Shown in pieces: positions 12,053 to 22,137 of a DNA stretch of 64,000 nucleotides. This stretch comes from Mytilinidion resinicola (taxonomy: Eukaryota; Ascomycota; Dothideomycetes; Mytilinidiales; Mytilinidiaceae). The stretch covers positions 1,473,269-1,537,268 of the forward strand of contig NW_022985446.1 in the NCBI RefSeq assembly GCF_010093595.1. Direction: 5' to 3'. The notes beneath the pieces were generated by a model. That model saw nothing but the letters and a program-made list of their open reading frames with translations, made no database searches and had not been told where the DNA came from. Both the position numbers and the translations under genes were made by a program. Within the stretch, counting starts at the first letter, position 1. Each line of letters opens with the position of its first letter.

Positions 12053-13799
12053 TTAAAAGAAGTCAGCTATTAGTTCCAAGGATGGCCCAAGCAACAGGTA
12101 CGTAGCTCCGCTCACATTTGCCAATAGAGTGGCTTGTCCAAACCCCATATTCGACCCAGTCCAAGCAAGGCATTTCCGCATATACGTTCGCATTCTTTCA
12201 GGAACAAAACGCATCTCTGAAGTGACGTAAAGCGGATGCATAAGAAGCAGGCCTCCCAGATATTTACCGGGATCTATGACTTCTTTGTTTCTTGACCGCT
12301 GGCTTATGAAGACTTGCAGATTATCCGTTAGGTGATACGGAATCGACGCAGCCATATCGTCGACAAGGCGATTGACCACATGCATATGCTCAACGTAGGA
12401 GTCATTCTCGCCAAGGGTCTCGGAGAGCTGGAAAATGAGAGCAAGTAGTAAGAGTCGAGCTGTACGGATCACGTTCCACACACCAGCAACATAAAGGTCG
12501 AAGTACGTGTGGATTTTCCCCGGCCAATAGCCAACGCCGATTTCAGATTCTGAATGGTTTTGTTTGACATTGCAGATGGTGGTGGGTTTGAATTCCGTGG
12601 CTCGGGAGGTTTCCCACTCGGCAAAGCGTTGGTCTAGAGCGATGCTTTCCTTCCTGAGCGCATTCAGATCTTTTGACGCAAACAACGATTCTGATCTTTT
12701 CCACAATGAATCTAGGCTAAGCAGCAAATCATCGAGACTTTCCCCTTGGCCACGCATAGCAGGGATGGAGAACACGCCAGAGACCTGCTTGATGCTGAAA
12801 CCGGCATTTGTAGCAGATGGGATCTTGTCGACTTGCACATTGGCGGTCCCGTGTGGCCCTTGATTGGATCGAACTGTGCCCAAGAGATTCAGAGGCGAGG
12901 TTCCAATTTGCATAAAAGCTGCTAAGCCCTTTGCATGAGCATCGTGGTTCCCAGGATTAGTCTCATCGCTCATCGTTATCTGTGTCCAGTTCAGTCCTCT
13001 GATAATTGCTATCCATGACTGCTGAAGTAGTGCGAAAAGTACGTACCTGGAAGATTCCCAGCAACATAGCAATCAATTTGGTTTCTGCAGCACTTGTGGA
13101 AGCTGGATCTTGTATAGCCTTGGCCAAGGAGCCGAGAAGTTCTTGGTAGAAAACACCAGCCTTATGTACAAGCTGTGGTCTGTTCAGCGGCTTGCCGTGG
13201 GTCGCAAATGATACCGCTTGGCAAGCTTTCACCAGGTCACACTTCGGTCCTCGACGATAAGCCATCATTTCAAGACCAGAGAGAAACCCTCGGGAAAGGT
13301 TTGGATTGGTCGAGATGATGCAGTAATCATAAAAGAAAGCTCTCAAAGAAAGCGCATTGCTCTCCGTCTGCGATGTTTCTACAGGCAGAATGTCTTCCGG
13401 AAGGCAGTCCGTACCTGGGAGAGGCACGCGCTTTGGCATTGAGCACTTTCGAGCCGTTGTAATAAAAGAGGACGACTGATTGGCACCGCGTGCTTCGTAG
13501 AGTCGGAACCCAGAGAACCCAGGGTCTTCATAGCCACCGCATGCGCGGTTTGCGTTGATACATCTCATACACGACTGATTACAAAGGTTAGACTTGTGGG
13601 AGTGGACTCTACAAGATGCTGGAGCCATCTACAAATAAAAGCTTCTATACACACCGGACGGGTGCCATCGCACTATAAGTAAGGCAACATACATCGTATC
13701 AGTCAAGTTGCATTCTTGGGAGCGAGGAGCAATAAGGCAAACCTTTTTCCGTCGCCGTTTACAGGAATTACAACCACGAGAGGGCCCTAGATAAACCAT
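12053..13799 (-). CDS. Zn2Cys6 transcription factor with split zinc cluster
   Basis: Four exons, 13799-13743, 13672-13655, 13574-13047 and 12979-12053, all phase 0 with GT-AG borders, give 509 residues. The zinc cluster is spread over three exons. Exon 1 ends CNSCKRRRKK, the 18-nt exon 2 codes CDGTRP, and exon 3 opens SCMRCINANRAC. Together they make a perfect C-x2-C-x6-C-x6-C-x2-C-x6-C binuclear cluster; without the micro-exon the third cysteine is lost. The rest is the helical fungal-specific regulatory region, with LLGIFQ followed by a GNHDAHAKGLAAFMQ-type segment. It is expected to be a nuclear DNA-binding regulator. It sits beside the transporter, reductase and methyltransferase genes and may control them. 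Confidence 0.88.
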
Positions 13800-14044
13800 A
13801 ATCCAAGACTATTTAGAAGGAGCTCTCTCACAGCGCCCATCTCTAAATGAAAGGGGAAGAGGTTTACGTCGTCAAGCAAAAGCTTATCAGATAAGTACTG
13901 AAAATGTTGAAGAAGGGATGACGTGAAGGCACGGACTTTATCCACTGTACTCCTTGCGGTTAGCGTTGCGCTGCTCTAAATATAGCTGCGAGTCGTCAGG
14001 TCATGCATCTGCGTGTAGTTTCCGCCAATGATGCTCCGCAATTT

Positions 14045-14345
14045 CGTAATGGTGCACTGTGAGGAGCCCGTTTGGGCTCTTGTCGTACTAGTAGATTCTC
14101 AGTAATGGTACGAATCATGCATTTCTCGTAATGGTGTAAAGTCCGTACTGGTCCCTTACATGCACCTTCGTATTGGTATAAACTTTGAAATGGCACGCAG
14201 CCCGTAATGGTCCCTACCTCAGTCTCTTCGTAATGGTGCGCCCTTCGGAAGGGTACAGATATCGTAACAATCCCCATGGCGCCAACTTTGTAATGGTACG
14301 CATCTCATACTAGCCCCGATTCTGCCGAATTTGTACTGGTATGTG
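14045..14345 (+). repeat. Cluster of CGTAATGGT nonamers
   Basis: At least eight imperfect copies of (C/T)GTAATGGT(A/G) at irregular 25-60 bp spacing, for example near 14045, 14102, 14130, 14168, 14203, 14230, 14290 and 14330. This resembles subterminal repeats of a decayed transposon or a degraded satellite. Confidence 0.55.
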
Positions 14346-14519
14346 AGTCGTACCAATCCCCATGACGCGGCTTAGGAGAACGAAAATTGCTCAGGTTGTC
14401 AATGTGGACTCTGCTTTCATTGTAGAGGCCGTACGGGCCGTATGTATAGAAGAAGGGTGATACACTCCCTAGGGCTACCAGCGCAGCCGAGCCGAAAGGA
14501 AAAACAATCATGCTAATAT

Positions 14520-14690
14520 AGGAGGAAGTAACAGGTAGTGCAACATCAGCGCAGCAGTAACGTATTACTCTGCGTATGAACCGTATGAGTTGTTGATCCT
14601 GGGTTGTATCTACAACCCGAGTAAAGTGGTTTTCCCCTTGTATTTCCTCCAGTTTTTCTTCTTCTTTTTTCATTTTTGTTCCTTTTATCC
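14520..14690 (+). repeat. Dispersed repeat, probable LTR relic (copy 1)
   Basis: GAGTTGTTGATCCTGGGTTG followed by an ACAACCCGAGT block resembles the repeat at 48540-48620, and both are followed by pyrimidine-rich sequence. TGTTGA ends and a pyrimidine tract suit a Copia-type LTR edge. A GGAGGAAGTAACAGG segment just upstream occurs inverted in the second copy, so at least one locus is rearranged. Confidence 0.4.
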
Positions 14691-14827
14691 TACTGCTTTT
14701 CTGAGTTTCGTTTCAAACAGTCTGTCAGTGAGTTCTGCTGCTGACCGTACATCCTGTACAAAGATGCGCTGATGTCCACCTGGGTAAGTCCCAGCGAGTT
14801 ATGGTCGCGCTCCGCTTCCGATGCGAT

Positions 14828-16047
14828 TCAATGTTTCGGTTCCTTGAATTGAACGAAGAAATCGAAATATTCCATCATCCAGTAGTTCGCCGTTCTTAGC
14901 CGTAGGTCTTTATACGCCCAGCTAATATCGAATCTTTCCAGCACCTTCAAAAGGAAGGTACGCATTTCTATCATCGCCAATTCACGGCCGACACATCCAC
15001 GGCAACCTTTTGCGAACTGCTGAAACGTCAGATGCGCTCTTAAGCAGTCGGAATATTACGTAACTTACCGTTAAGAAGTTCTGATCCATCATTTTTAATG
15101 AAGTGTTGTCCGCCTCAAGCCAGCGTTCGGGCCTGAAATCTTGTGCATCCGCTCCATATATATCGCGATCACGATGCGCCAAGTACTGAGGAATCCCAAC
15201 TGCTGTGCATTCGGGCACATGATAGTCATCAGCTTTGAGGCCTCCCTGTGGCACGATCCTTTCCATCGGAGGGCTGTTCGAGGTGTGGACCCTTAGGGAT
15301 TCTTTGATTACAGCGTTACTGATCAAACAGTTAGACATGCCTGCAGCAAAGCACTTGATAAGTACACATATGGGATCGCAGTATCGTTACCGTTGCGAAT
15401 GATGTCTATCAGTTTCCGATGGACACTTTCACTGAGTAGTAGATAATAGATAATTGTCGTGAGGCTGACAGCTACTTCGCGGGCCGCCGCTAAGCTATAA
15501 CATATCAGTCAAGCCTCCTTCATTGAGTAAGACTTACTAAGCCTCGAAAAGAACGTTCACAGCCTCGATGTGTTCTGACCCATTGCTCTCCAGGTCGCGA
15601 TTTGTGAGCACCGTACATAATAAAGAATTGCCGCAACGATGGGGCTGAGCACTGTGTTCGTATATCTTCTTCTCGATTTCCTGGATCGTTTGTTATATAC
15701 GATCTTTATCACCTGATGAAGAGGCTTACATCGAGTAACTGCTTAGGTGGGTCCGGAAAGCTAGAAAAGCTTCGACAGAATGTCATGAATCTATCTTTGG
15801 CCAGGGTCATTGGACACCATTGCGGAACCTGGCCAAGTACAGCAGCAATCCGAATGATAGTTTTGAAAGAATAAACCATCCGGTTGAAGCCGGATTTTGA
15901 CTCCATGTATCCTATCGAAATGTGCCGATTTGCTGCATGGAAGCGAAGTCCGAAGATGTCGTACAAAGGTACATGGAGGACGATAAATAGTCCCTCATTG
16001 GTACGCGAGAGATCAGCCAAAGGGCCATTCCTTACTACGTAGCAACA
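14828..16047 (-). pseudogene. Cytochrome P450, N-terminally truncated
   Basis: The C-terminal two thirds of a fungal P450. Exons splice in frame: about 16047-15730 (GFHA-type region, FKTIIRIAAVLGQ), two middle exons, 15318-15069 and 15019-14828. Landmarks: K-helix KESLR (ExxR), FRPERW, and heme loop FAKGCRGCVGRE with the axial Cys. The first 150 or so residues (membrane anchor to C-helix) are missing; upstream of 16047 the frame meets a TGA, and only about 60 bp separate it from the divergent methyltransferase gene. The I-helix reads LAAAREVAVS, lacking the usual AG-(G/S)-(D/E)-T-T. Truncation plus a poor I-helix make it a likely relic. Confidence 0.75.
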
Positions 16048-16107
16048 TTTTCATCTTCTGCAACTTCCAAAGCCACCTGGACACCCAAGACATAGTAATA
16101 GCTCGCT

Positions 16108-17500
16108 ATGTCCGGTACACAAAGCAAGATCGCAGAGCTCGCGGCTGTTGTTAGCCGCTTCGCCACTGAAATCGACGGTCACCTGCAAGCGCAAGGCCTC
16201 GAGAGCCCGTCGTTCTCCAACGGTGCACCACCAATTTTACCGCTTCCTCCAGCAGCCAGGGCCTAGCTGCTGTAGGCCACTTCTGAGCTTCGTGCACTAC
16301 TTATGGGCCCTTTGGGATACTTGAAGCACCTAGCAAGTCCTACGGTAAGTCCATAGTCCTCACTTTGCTGTCTTGCACAATGCAAATGTCCTGATTCAAC
16401 GTAGTATAACGTTCTTGCAAGCCTGCAGTTCATTCACCGATACGATATTGCTTCCAAGATTGGATCTGATGAGGAAGTTACCTTCGAAGACATCGCACGA
16501 AGATGCAACCTCGATGTGCAGGACGTTCGCAGACTTCTCCGTCTTTCCGTCGCTTTTCACGCTTTCGAAGAACCAAAGGATTGTATTGTGAAGCATTCCG
16601 CCGTTTCAAGATTTCTTGTGGACTTTCCACTAGCAAATCAATGAATCGGTCACTTCTGCGATGAGGTGTGGCCGGCCGGGTGCAAGACAATCGAAGCAAT
16701 CTCCCACTGGCCGGGCTCGCAGGAGCCCCACGAGGCGGCTTTCACTCTGCGACATTAGTCGGGACGCGGGTTTTTTGATGACCTACGAGAAAATCCCGAC
16801 CGCGCCTCGTGATTCTCAGGCGGTATGCGATTTCTGAAAACAACTCCAGAGTTCGACATCGCACACTTGATCAGAGACCTGGCGTGGGATACTCGGAAGT
16901 GTCCAGGTCTTGTGGTTGATGTTGGTGGAGGTGATGGCTCCATTGCTGCTGCTCTTGTGCGCAAGTTTCCGTCAGTCAAATGTATCGTTCAAGATGTTGC
17001 AAGTCCAACCTGCACCGCGAGCGTTCCAGATGCGTGGAAAGACCGACTCCAATTCCAATGCCACAACATGTTCACAGAGCAACCTGTCCAGAGCGCTGAT
17101 GTCTATTTCTTTCGCTCCACTTTCCACGACTGGTCAGACAAGTACGCAATCCAGATTCTACGGAACCTCATTCCTGCACTGAAGAACGGTGTAAGAATAA
17201 TTGCCAACGAGGTATGCATTCCCACTCCGAACACTTCCCTCATCTCAGGCTCAGCTGTTGTGGTAAGACAACCCGCGCTTCTATGCCTGCTAGTACCAGC
17301 ACTTTACTTACAAATTTCAAAGGGGATACGACCTGACAATGAAACAACTATTCAACTCAAAGGAACGTAGTGCACAGGAATGGATGGACCTTTTCGCAGC
17401 GGCTGACAATCGGTTCTCGCTCGAAAGAATTATTAGCTCGCCTGGCTCTATCCTGGCGGTTATCGAAGTAACATGGATGACGGAAGTTACTGAAACGTGA
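16108..17500 (+). pseudogene. O-methyltransferase gene with multiple in-frame stops
   Basis: A fungal class I SAM-dependent O-methyltransferase (caffeate/sterigmatocystin methyltransferase-like), recognisable throughout. Order: MSGTQSKIAEL start; two TAG codons near 16260-16280; ELRALLMGPLGYLKHL; intron; winged-helix region RYDIASKIGS; TGA in place of an expected Trp near 16640; TAG near 16757; TGA near 16810; SAM motif VVDVGGGDGS (16913 on); HDWSDKYAI; and the C-terminal exon ending EVTWMTEVTET. At least five stops, each explicable by one C:G-to-T:A transition, lie in otherwise continuous coding sequence. It was a full gene, now dead. It is divergent from the P450 relic and convergent with the second methyltransferase. 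Confidence 0.85.
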
Positions 17501-17645
17501 GTGGAGGGAAAGCGATAGGACACTCTCACTATTCGCTTTTTTGTCTTCAAATACATCCCCTCAGAATCGACACAGATTCCTATATATCATGCAAAGCTTT
17601 AGAAAGCAAATGCAGCCTTCCAAAGTTTGCCCTCGCCATTCCCAG

Positions 17646-19116
17646 CTATGATTTCCATTCCACCTCAATTATTCCAAGGTCAGAACCACGAGGCGTTCCA
17701 ATCTTCTCAATTTTGAAACAAGGGTCGGCTGAAGCGAGCAACGCCTCCCAGTCGCGAACCTCTCTCGCTTTGCCGTTCGTGAGCTCCCTCATGCCCGTGT
17801 CAAAGATCCTGCGATTGAATTCCTTAGTCTTTCGTTTCAAAGGAAGATATTCCAAGGTGCTCTTCTTAACTCACCTGAGCGTTCTCTCCTGGAGGGTAGG
17901 GGCCTCGCCGGGCTCAGGCAGAATGTGCTCGTGAAGCACGATCTTCGAACCGCTTTCAAGCGCCGGTACTAATGCCCGTAAAATGCGGATAGCGTATTTA
18001 TCAGACCAGTCATGCAACACCCACCGCAGAAGGTAAACATTAGCACCCTTTACTGGCTGCTCGGTGAAGAAATCGTGCGCCATGAAAGAGACTCGTTCCT
18101 TGAGATCGGATGGAAGGGTTGGACTGGCCTTTGTGATGACCTCTGGTAGTTCTTGAACGATGCATTTCAGGTCAGGGTATGCTTGTGCAATGGGAATGCT
18201 GTATTCCCCGCTAGATCCGCCAACGTCCACTATCGTCTCGCAACCGATATGTCCCCAGGGGTAGTTCTCCAGTAGCCACTTCGGGGAGTTTCCTGGGCCC
18301 TTACTAAAGAGCGCCATTGCTGCCGCGAATCTCTCAGAACGTCCAGGGAACTTGGCCATATGCGCGAAGGCGTGATCTTCCGTGCCATTTGCGAGGTTGT
18401 AGCCCTGCCAAAGGTGGAAATCAGCAATGCATGTGCTATTCTAGAACCATAGTGCGGATTTTGGGAAATGCATTGGGAATGACCAGAGAGATACGATGTG
18501 CACTTACGGTTTGGTTCGGCTCTTCTGAACCCGGCCATTTTTGCATTGCATCCGTAAATCTCAATGCCGCTGGATGTATCTCGCTCGCGGTCATGTCAAT
18601 CCACTAACACATAAGATGATTTCGAGCTAACTTCTTAGAAGCTGCTGTGTGCGCAACTATTCCATTACCTTTCTCCTGAAATATATATGACGGGAGCAAC
18701 GCTCGTACGATGCGTCTGACTTCTGGCTCTGGCAGCCGGCATCTTTCAGCTAGCTCATCGTACGTAGCGGTATCGTGACCATCAGGAAAGCTTGAAGCAA
18801 TATTGAATCGGCTAACAGCTTGAATATTTGCGAACTCGGTGGCCTGCTGAATTTTTAGCACGCTATATTATGGCATCTAATGCGCGCGTACTGTCTAAGC
18901 CGCCAAAGTGAAATAACCTGAAAGCAAAGCTAAAAGCTCTCTGCGAGCTATGATGGCGGCATCTCTAGGAGAAGCAAAATCTGGCTCGAATTGAAATTGG
19001 AGCGGAACGTCGTCCTCGATGGAGAGATCTGGGAGATTATTGGCCTTCAGATAATCCTGCAGTTTCGCCAGGTTCTCCGATACGGATGTCGCGAGCTCCT
19101 CTGTGCGAGAAGTCAT
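17646..19116 (-). pseudogene. Second O-methyltransferase, one in-frame TAG
   Basis: Same family as its convergent neighbour. Pieces: MTSRTEELATSVSENLAK start at 19116; winged-helix exon (FANIQAVSRFNIASSFP); DAMQKWPGSEEPNQT; intron 18507-18415; SAM motif TIVDVGGSSGEYS; HDWSDKYAIRIL with catalytic His; intron 17874-17809; C-terminal REVRDWEALLASADP. The last two introns fit perfectly. Two defects: a TAG at 18606-18604 within the winged-helix/dimerisation exon, where a CAG would fit, and no GT-AG pair I can find that joins the first exon to the 18861 exon in frame. This is either a recent pseudogene or a gene with an unusual splice and an assembly error. Typical role: methylating a phenolic metabolite. 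Confidence 0.7.
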
Positions 19117-19942
19117 CGTGTAGAAGCGGAAGAATCAAGAGACTCGAGTGTGGTCTTGGAAGTGATAGTCTGTTTCGTGTGTTTCTTGTTCACTTCCCTT
19201 CGGAAAGAAAGGGTGGAAGCGATGCCCGTTGCGACCTTGGGCTAGATTTGGGAGCTTTCGCAGCTTTCCAGCATGTCGGGACTTTGCTTGCGCCGTGAGA
19301 ACAAAGTGGAGGGAGCCAATGTGGTGCTGGGGGCAGAGTGTACACAGCAGCGGCAAACAGATGTAGAGGAGTGGGGTGTATTGATGAAGCTATTGAGTGG
19401 TGCACGGAGGTGCCTGACTAGTCGAATCTTTTCGAGCTGACATCACCTATGGCCAGAACGAGGACGTGAGGTAGCAAACTAGTCCAACGAGAGCTGAATT
19501 TCATCGCAAGCGGAGAAATGCAGACAAGACAGTCCGAAGGGGGGCAAAAATGTTCTGCCGAAATCGTTTTCCAAATCATGCGCATACCGCTAGGCCCGTA
19601 TGCTGGCGATCATGCACTCCAGACCGCCAATATTGTGGTACAGGCAACTCGGTCTCCGAAAATCCTAGCCATATGTCACGTATATTAACTTCCGCTCATA
19701 TGGGAGTTTCTAGGGGCTATACCCGGTACCCTGCAGCAAGCCAAAGCAGCTTGACATGGCATACGGTATGAGAAAGAAGCACTGGACTAGAGATATTGAC
19801 CGAGTCTTCGGTTCGTTTCACAATCGCAACGGGTATGAGTATATGAGAGTTTCTAGTCAAAACGCACAGTCATTCCCCGCATCAGCAGTCCGCGAATTCT
19901 GCAATTTTCAAGACTCAAACGAGACCCAAACATCAGCAAACC
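19117..19942. other. Divergent promoter region
   Basis: Between the methyltransferase and the small secreted-protein gene. Small overlapping ORFs with no motif. Confidence 0.45.
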
Positions 19943-20228
19943 ATGAGACTCCACATTGTCATGGTCTTCCTTTTTGGAACCACCATACTGGCGGTACCTG
20001 TAAGCATCGAAAGTGAGTCTACTCGAGGGGAGCGGGCCGCAAGGCGTTCCACTAACACATAAAGCGGCAAAAATCTCCGCGCCGGCCGAGCCTACAGGTA
20101 ATGCACAGTCAGCATGGTGGAGTTAAGCATTGACATGGCTCCCAGATAACGACGAATATGTGGTCTATCCCGACGTCGATCGCGACGAGGACGTGGTTTA
20201 CGCTTATCATGCTATCAACGATAAGTGA
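19943..20228 (+). CDS. Small secreted protein, 61 aa
   Basis: A three-exon gene too short for simple ORF detection: 19943-20012, 20065-20097 and 20146-20228. Both introns are GT-AG (52 and 48 nt), both interrupt codons after the first base, and the joined frame ends in TGA. The protein opens MRLHIVMVFLFGTTILAVPV, a clear signal peptide with cleavage expected around residue 18-23. The mature peptide is about 40 residues, acidic, with no cysteine: SIETAKISAPAEP, then DNDEYVVYPDVDRDEDVVYA. I do not recognise a family. Its size and secretion suit a candidate effector or a processed peptide precursor; that is inference. Confidence 0.6.
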
Positions 20229-20587
20229 TGAAGGGATGGTGGACGTTAAACGGTTGGGTGGAGATAAGATTTTACGAGGCCAGGGGCGACCTGTGAATTA
20301 TAGCACAAATCGACTGGTAATTTTGACGCTCGTCCACTTTTGCCTGTTGTGATGATATCAATGGTGATCAGCCTGTTCTTGTGATGGACTGCGGGGTGGC
20401 AGATGGCGGCAGGAAATCGACTAATGTATGAAGGCTCGTGTTTGAAGATCTATGGAATTCCGTTAGCTCCTGCTGCATCAGCGCGCCTAGACGCCCATTT
20501 GATAAGTGGAAGGTCTACGCCGCAGTTTACCAGCTTACTTGCTATATTGCATATCCTGTGTGTTTATATCATTCGACAAGCTCATTC

Positions 20588-20992
20588 CAGAGTGGTCAAT
20601 AATCCGTCCGCCGACGGATTGGGGGCAGAGTAGATTTCCTTCCCGTCCTAGTCCGTCCAGTCGGAGGCTTTCCCGCCTTCAATCTCTTCGTAGTCCGGAT
20701 TACTTCGGTAAACGTGCCAAGATTATGCGTTGTTGTGGTAGAAATACGCTTTTTAGGGGTAAATTCACCTAGCATCTCCGCCCCCATGCCCCCACGCGTT
20801 CCTCTCTATGCTAGATTAGGACAGCGCCTTACCTCTTCAAGTAAACACGTAATGTATCAATACAAATAATCCATCGTCTAGTCTGCTACTAACCGTCCAA
20901 TCCAATCGGTCCTAACTCAATAGGGCCAATCCGGGGCTATTATAATCCGTCAACCGAAGACGGGATTTTAGGACGGATTACTGACCACACTG
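20588..20992. mobile_element. MITE-like element with 22-bp TIRs
   Basis: The left end CAGAGTGGTCAATAATCCGT and the reverse complement of the right end, CAGTGTGGTCAGTAATCCGT, match at 18 of 20 positions over about 405 bp. No transposase is inside. Internal CCGTCCG/CGGATTG motifs repeat the terminal sequence. No convincing target-site duplication remains. Confidence 0.7.
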
Positions 20993-21700
20993 GCGTCGAG
21001 TAGCATCAAGTAGCGTCACGCCCCTTGGGGGCGTTCCTTTTTCTATATATTCTGTTAGATAGTCACTCAAGAAAATCAAAGTTCACAATCTAAACCTGAG
21101 TCCTGCAGACAGAGACCACAGGCGCCAATAAGGATTTGAGGAGGGCGGCACGCGCCATTTGCCCCGAAGGCAGCAGTCGCAGTTGGCACCGCCTGCGACG
21201 CCGGTGCTGCCTGGGCCTTGTGCGCCTAGAGATTGAGAGAGCATCGGAGGCAGAGAGGTGAGAATTGACAGCAACGGCGGAACGAGGGATTTGGGAATAT
21301 TCTAAATAATATGGGTGTTCCGCGAGGAGATCGATCGATGTGCGGAAGCTGCTTAATGCTGGCTTTGTAGACGATACCAAGTTGAAGGGGATAAAAGGCG
21401 AGCGGGCGAGGAGGCGCTAAAAGTTGTTAACGACGGTAAGATAATGGAAAGACGAGATGAGATGGCTCCGGACGAGGCGGTAAAGCGGTGAAGAGGCGGA
21501 GCGTGAGCTGTGGCATGTAGCCGAACACATGCCTTCTTCAAGCGAGAATTTGAAAGGGGGGGTGATCTGGTGGGAATGCATGAGACGAGAAAGTGGAGTT
21601 AGAAGCAGGGTATATGTTTTTATAGTTAACCTAACTTAGACGTTCGAAGACTGATTATATAAGGCAGAAAAACACGCTAAGCCGGAAGAGAAGGACCGCC

Positions 21701-21787
21701 TACGAAGGAGCTCGTTTTTCTTGAGTCCTACCCTGCCACTGAGATTAGGCGAGGGCATATGACTCAAGAAAAACGAGCTCCTTCGTA
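21701..21787. repeat. Perfect 27-bp inverted repeat (hairpin)
   Basis: Arms 21701-21727 (TACGAAGGAGCTCG...) and 21761-21787 are exact reverse complements around a 33-base loop. It could be a foldback transposon relic or a hairpin RNA source. Confidence 0.8.
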
Positions 21788-21836
21788 AACCTGAGGGGGA
21801 ATTCCCTCGAACCACTTTATAATAACGTTGTTCCCC

Positions 21837-21977
21837 CCCCCACCGAGAATCACCCACTACCGAGAATTGGTGAGAATTTAAGGGGGCCAAGCCGCTAGTC
21901 TAAATTCTTCTAAGCGTGCCCAAATCTGCTCGGAAAACACTCCACCAATTCTTAGTGGGTGATTCTCGGATGGGGTG
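21837..21977. mobile_element. Short foldback element
   Basis: Terminal arms of about 33 bp built on CCGAGAATCACCCACTA and AGAATTGGTG are repeated inverted at 21943-21977 with one 3-base gap. About 140 bp overall, non-coding. Confidence 0.65.
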
Positions 21978-22075
21978 CAACGTAAAGACTTGAATGAGGA
22001 GTAGCTATATTGCATGGCGCTAGTATAGATTGGTGCTAGTCAGTTTCAACCACCTGGGCACTCTCCAGGGCTGAA

Positions 22076-22090
22076 ACTCCGACTCCGTCT
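22076..22090 (+). promoter_or_regulatory. Candidate regulator site before Zn2Cys6 gene
   Basis: GGGCTGAAACTCCGACTCCG, 50-60 bp before the start of the regulator gene, matches AGGCTGAAAACTCCGACTCC at about 10092 over the whole block. Possible autoregulatory site. Confidence 0.3.
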
Positions 22091-22137
22091 CCGGCACCTC
22101 CACCCCATCGCTACACCCCTTTGGTGACACGACCACG

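Larger units (their letters stand above)
13800..14827. other. Repeat-rich intergenic region
   Basis: Promoter of the Zn2Cys6 gene, then a cluster of CGTAATGGT-like nonamers (14045-14345) and an LTR-like repeat (about 14520-14690). ORFs here are built from the repeats and are not genes. Confidence 0.5.
20229..22137. other. Element-rich intergenic region
   Basis: Holds a TIR element (20588-20992), a 27-bp perfect inverted repeat (21701-21787), a small foldback element (about 21837-21977) and the promoter of the regulator at 22138. ORFs at 21083-21541 show no motif. Confidence 0.55.
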
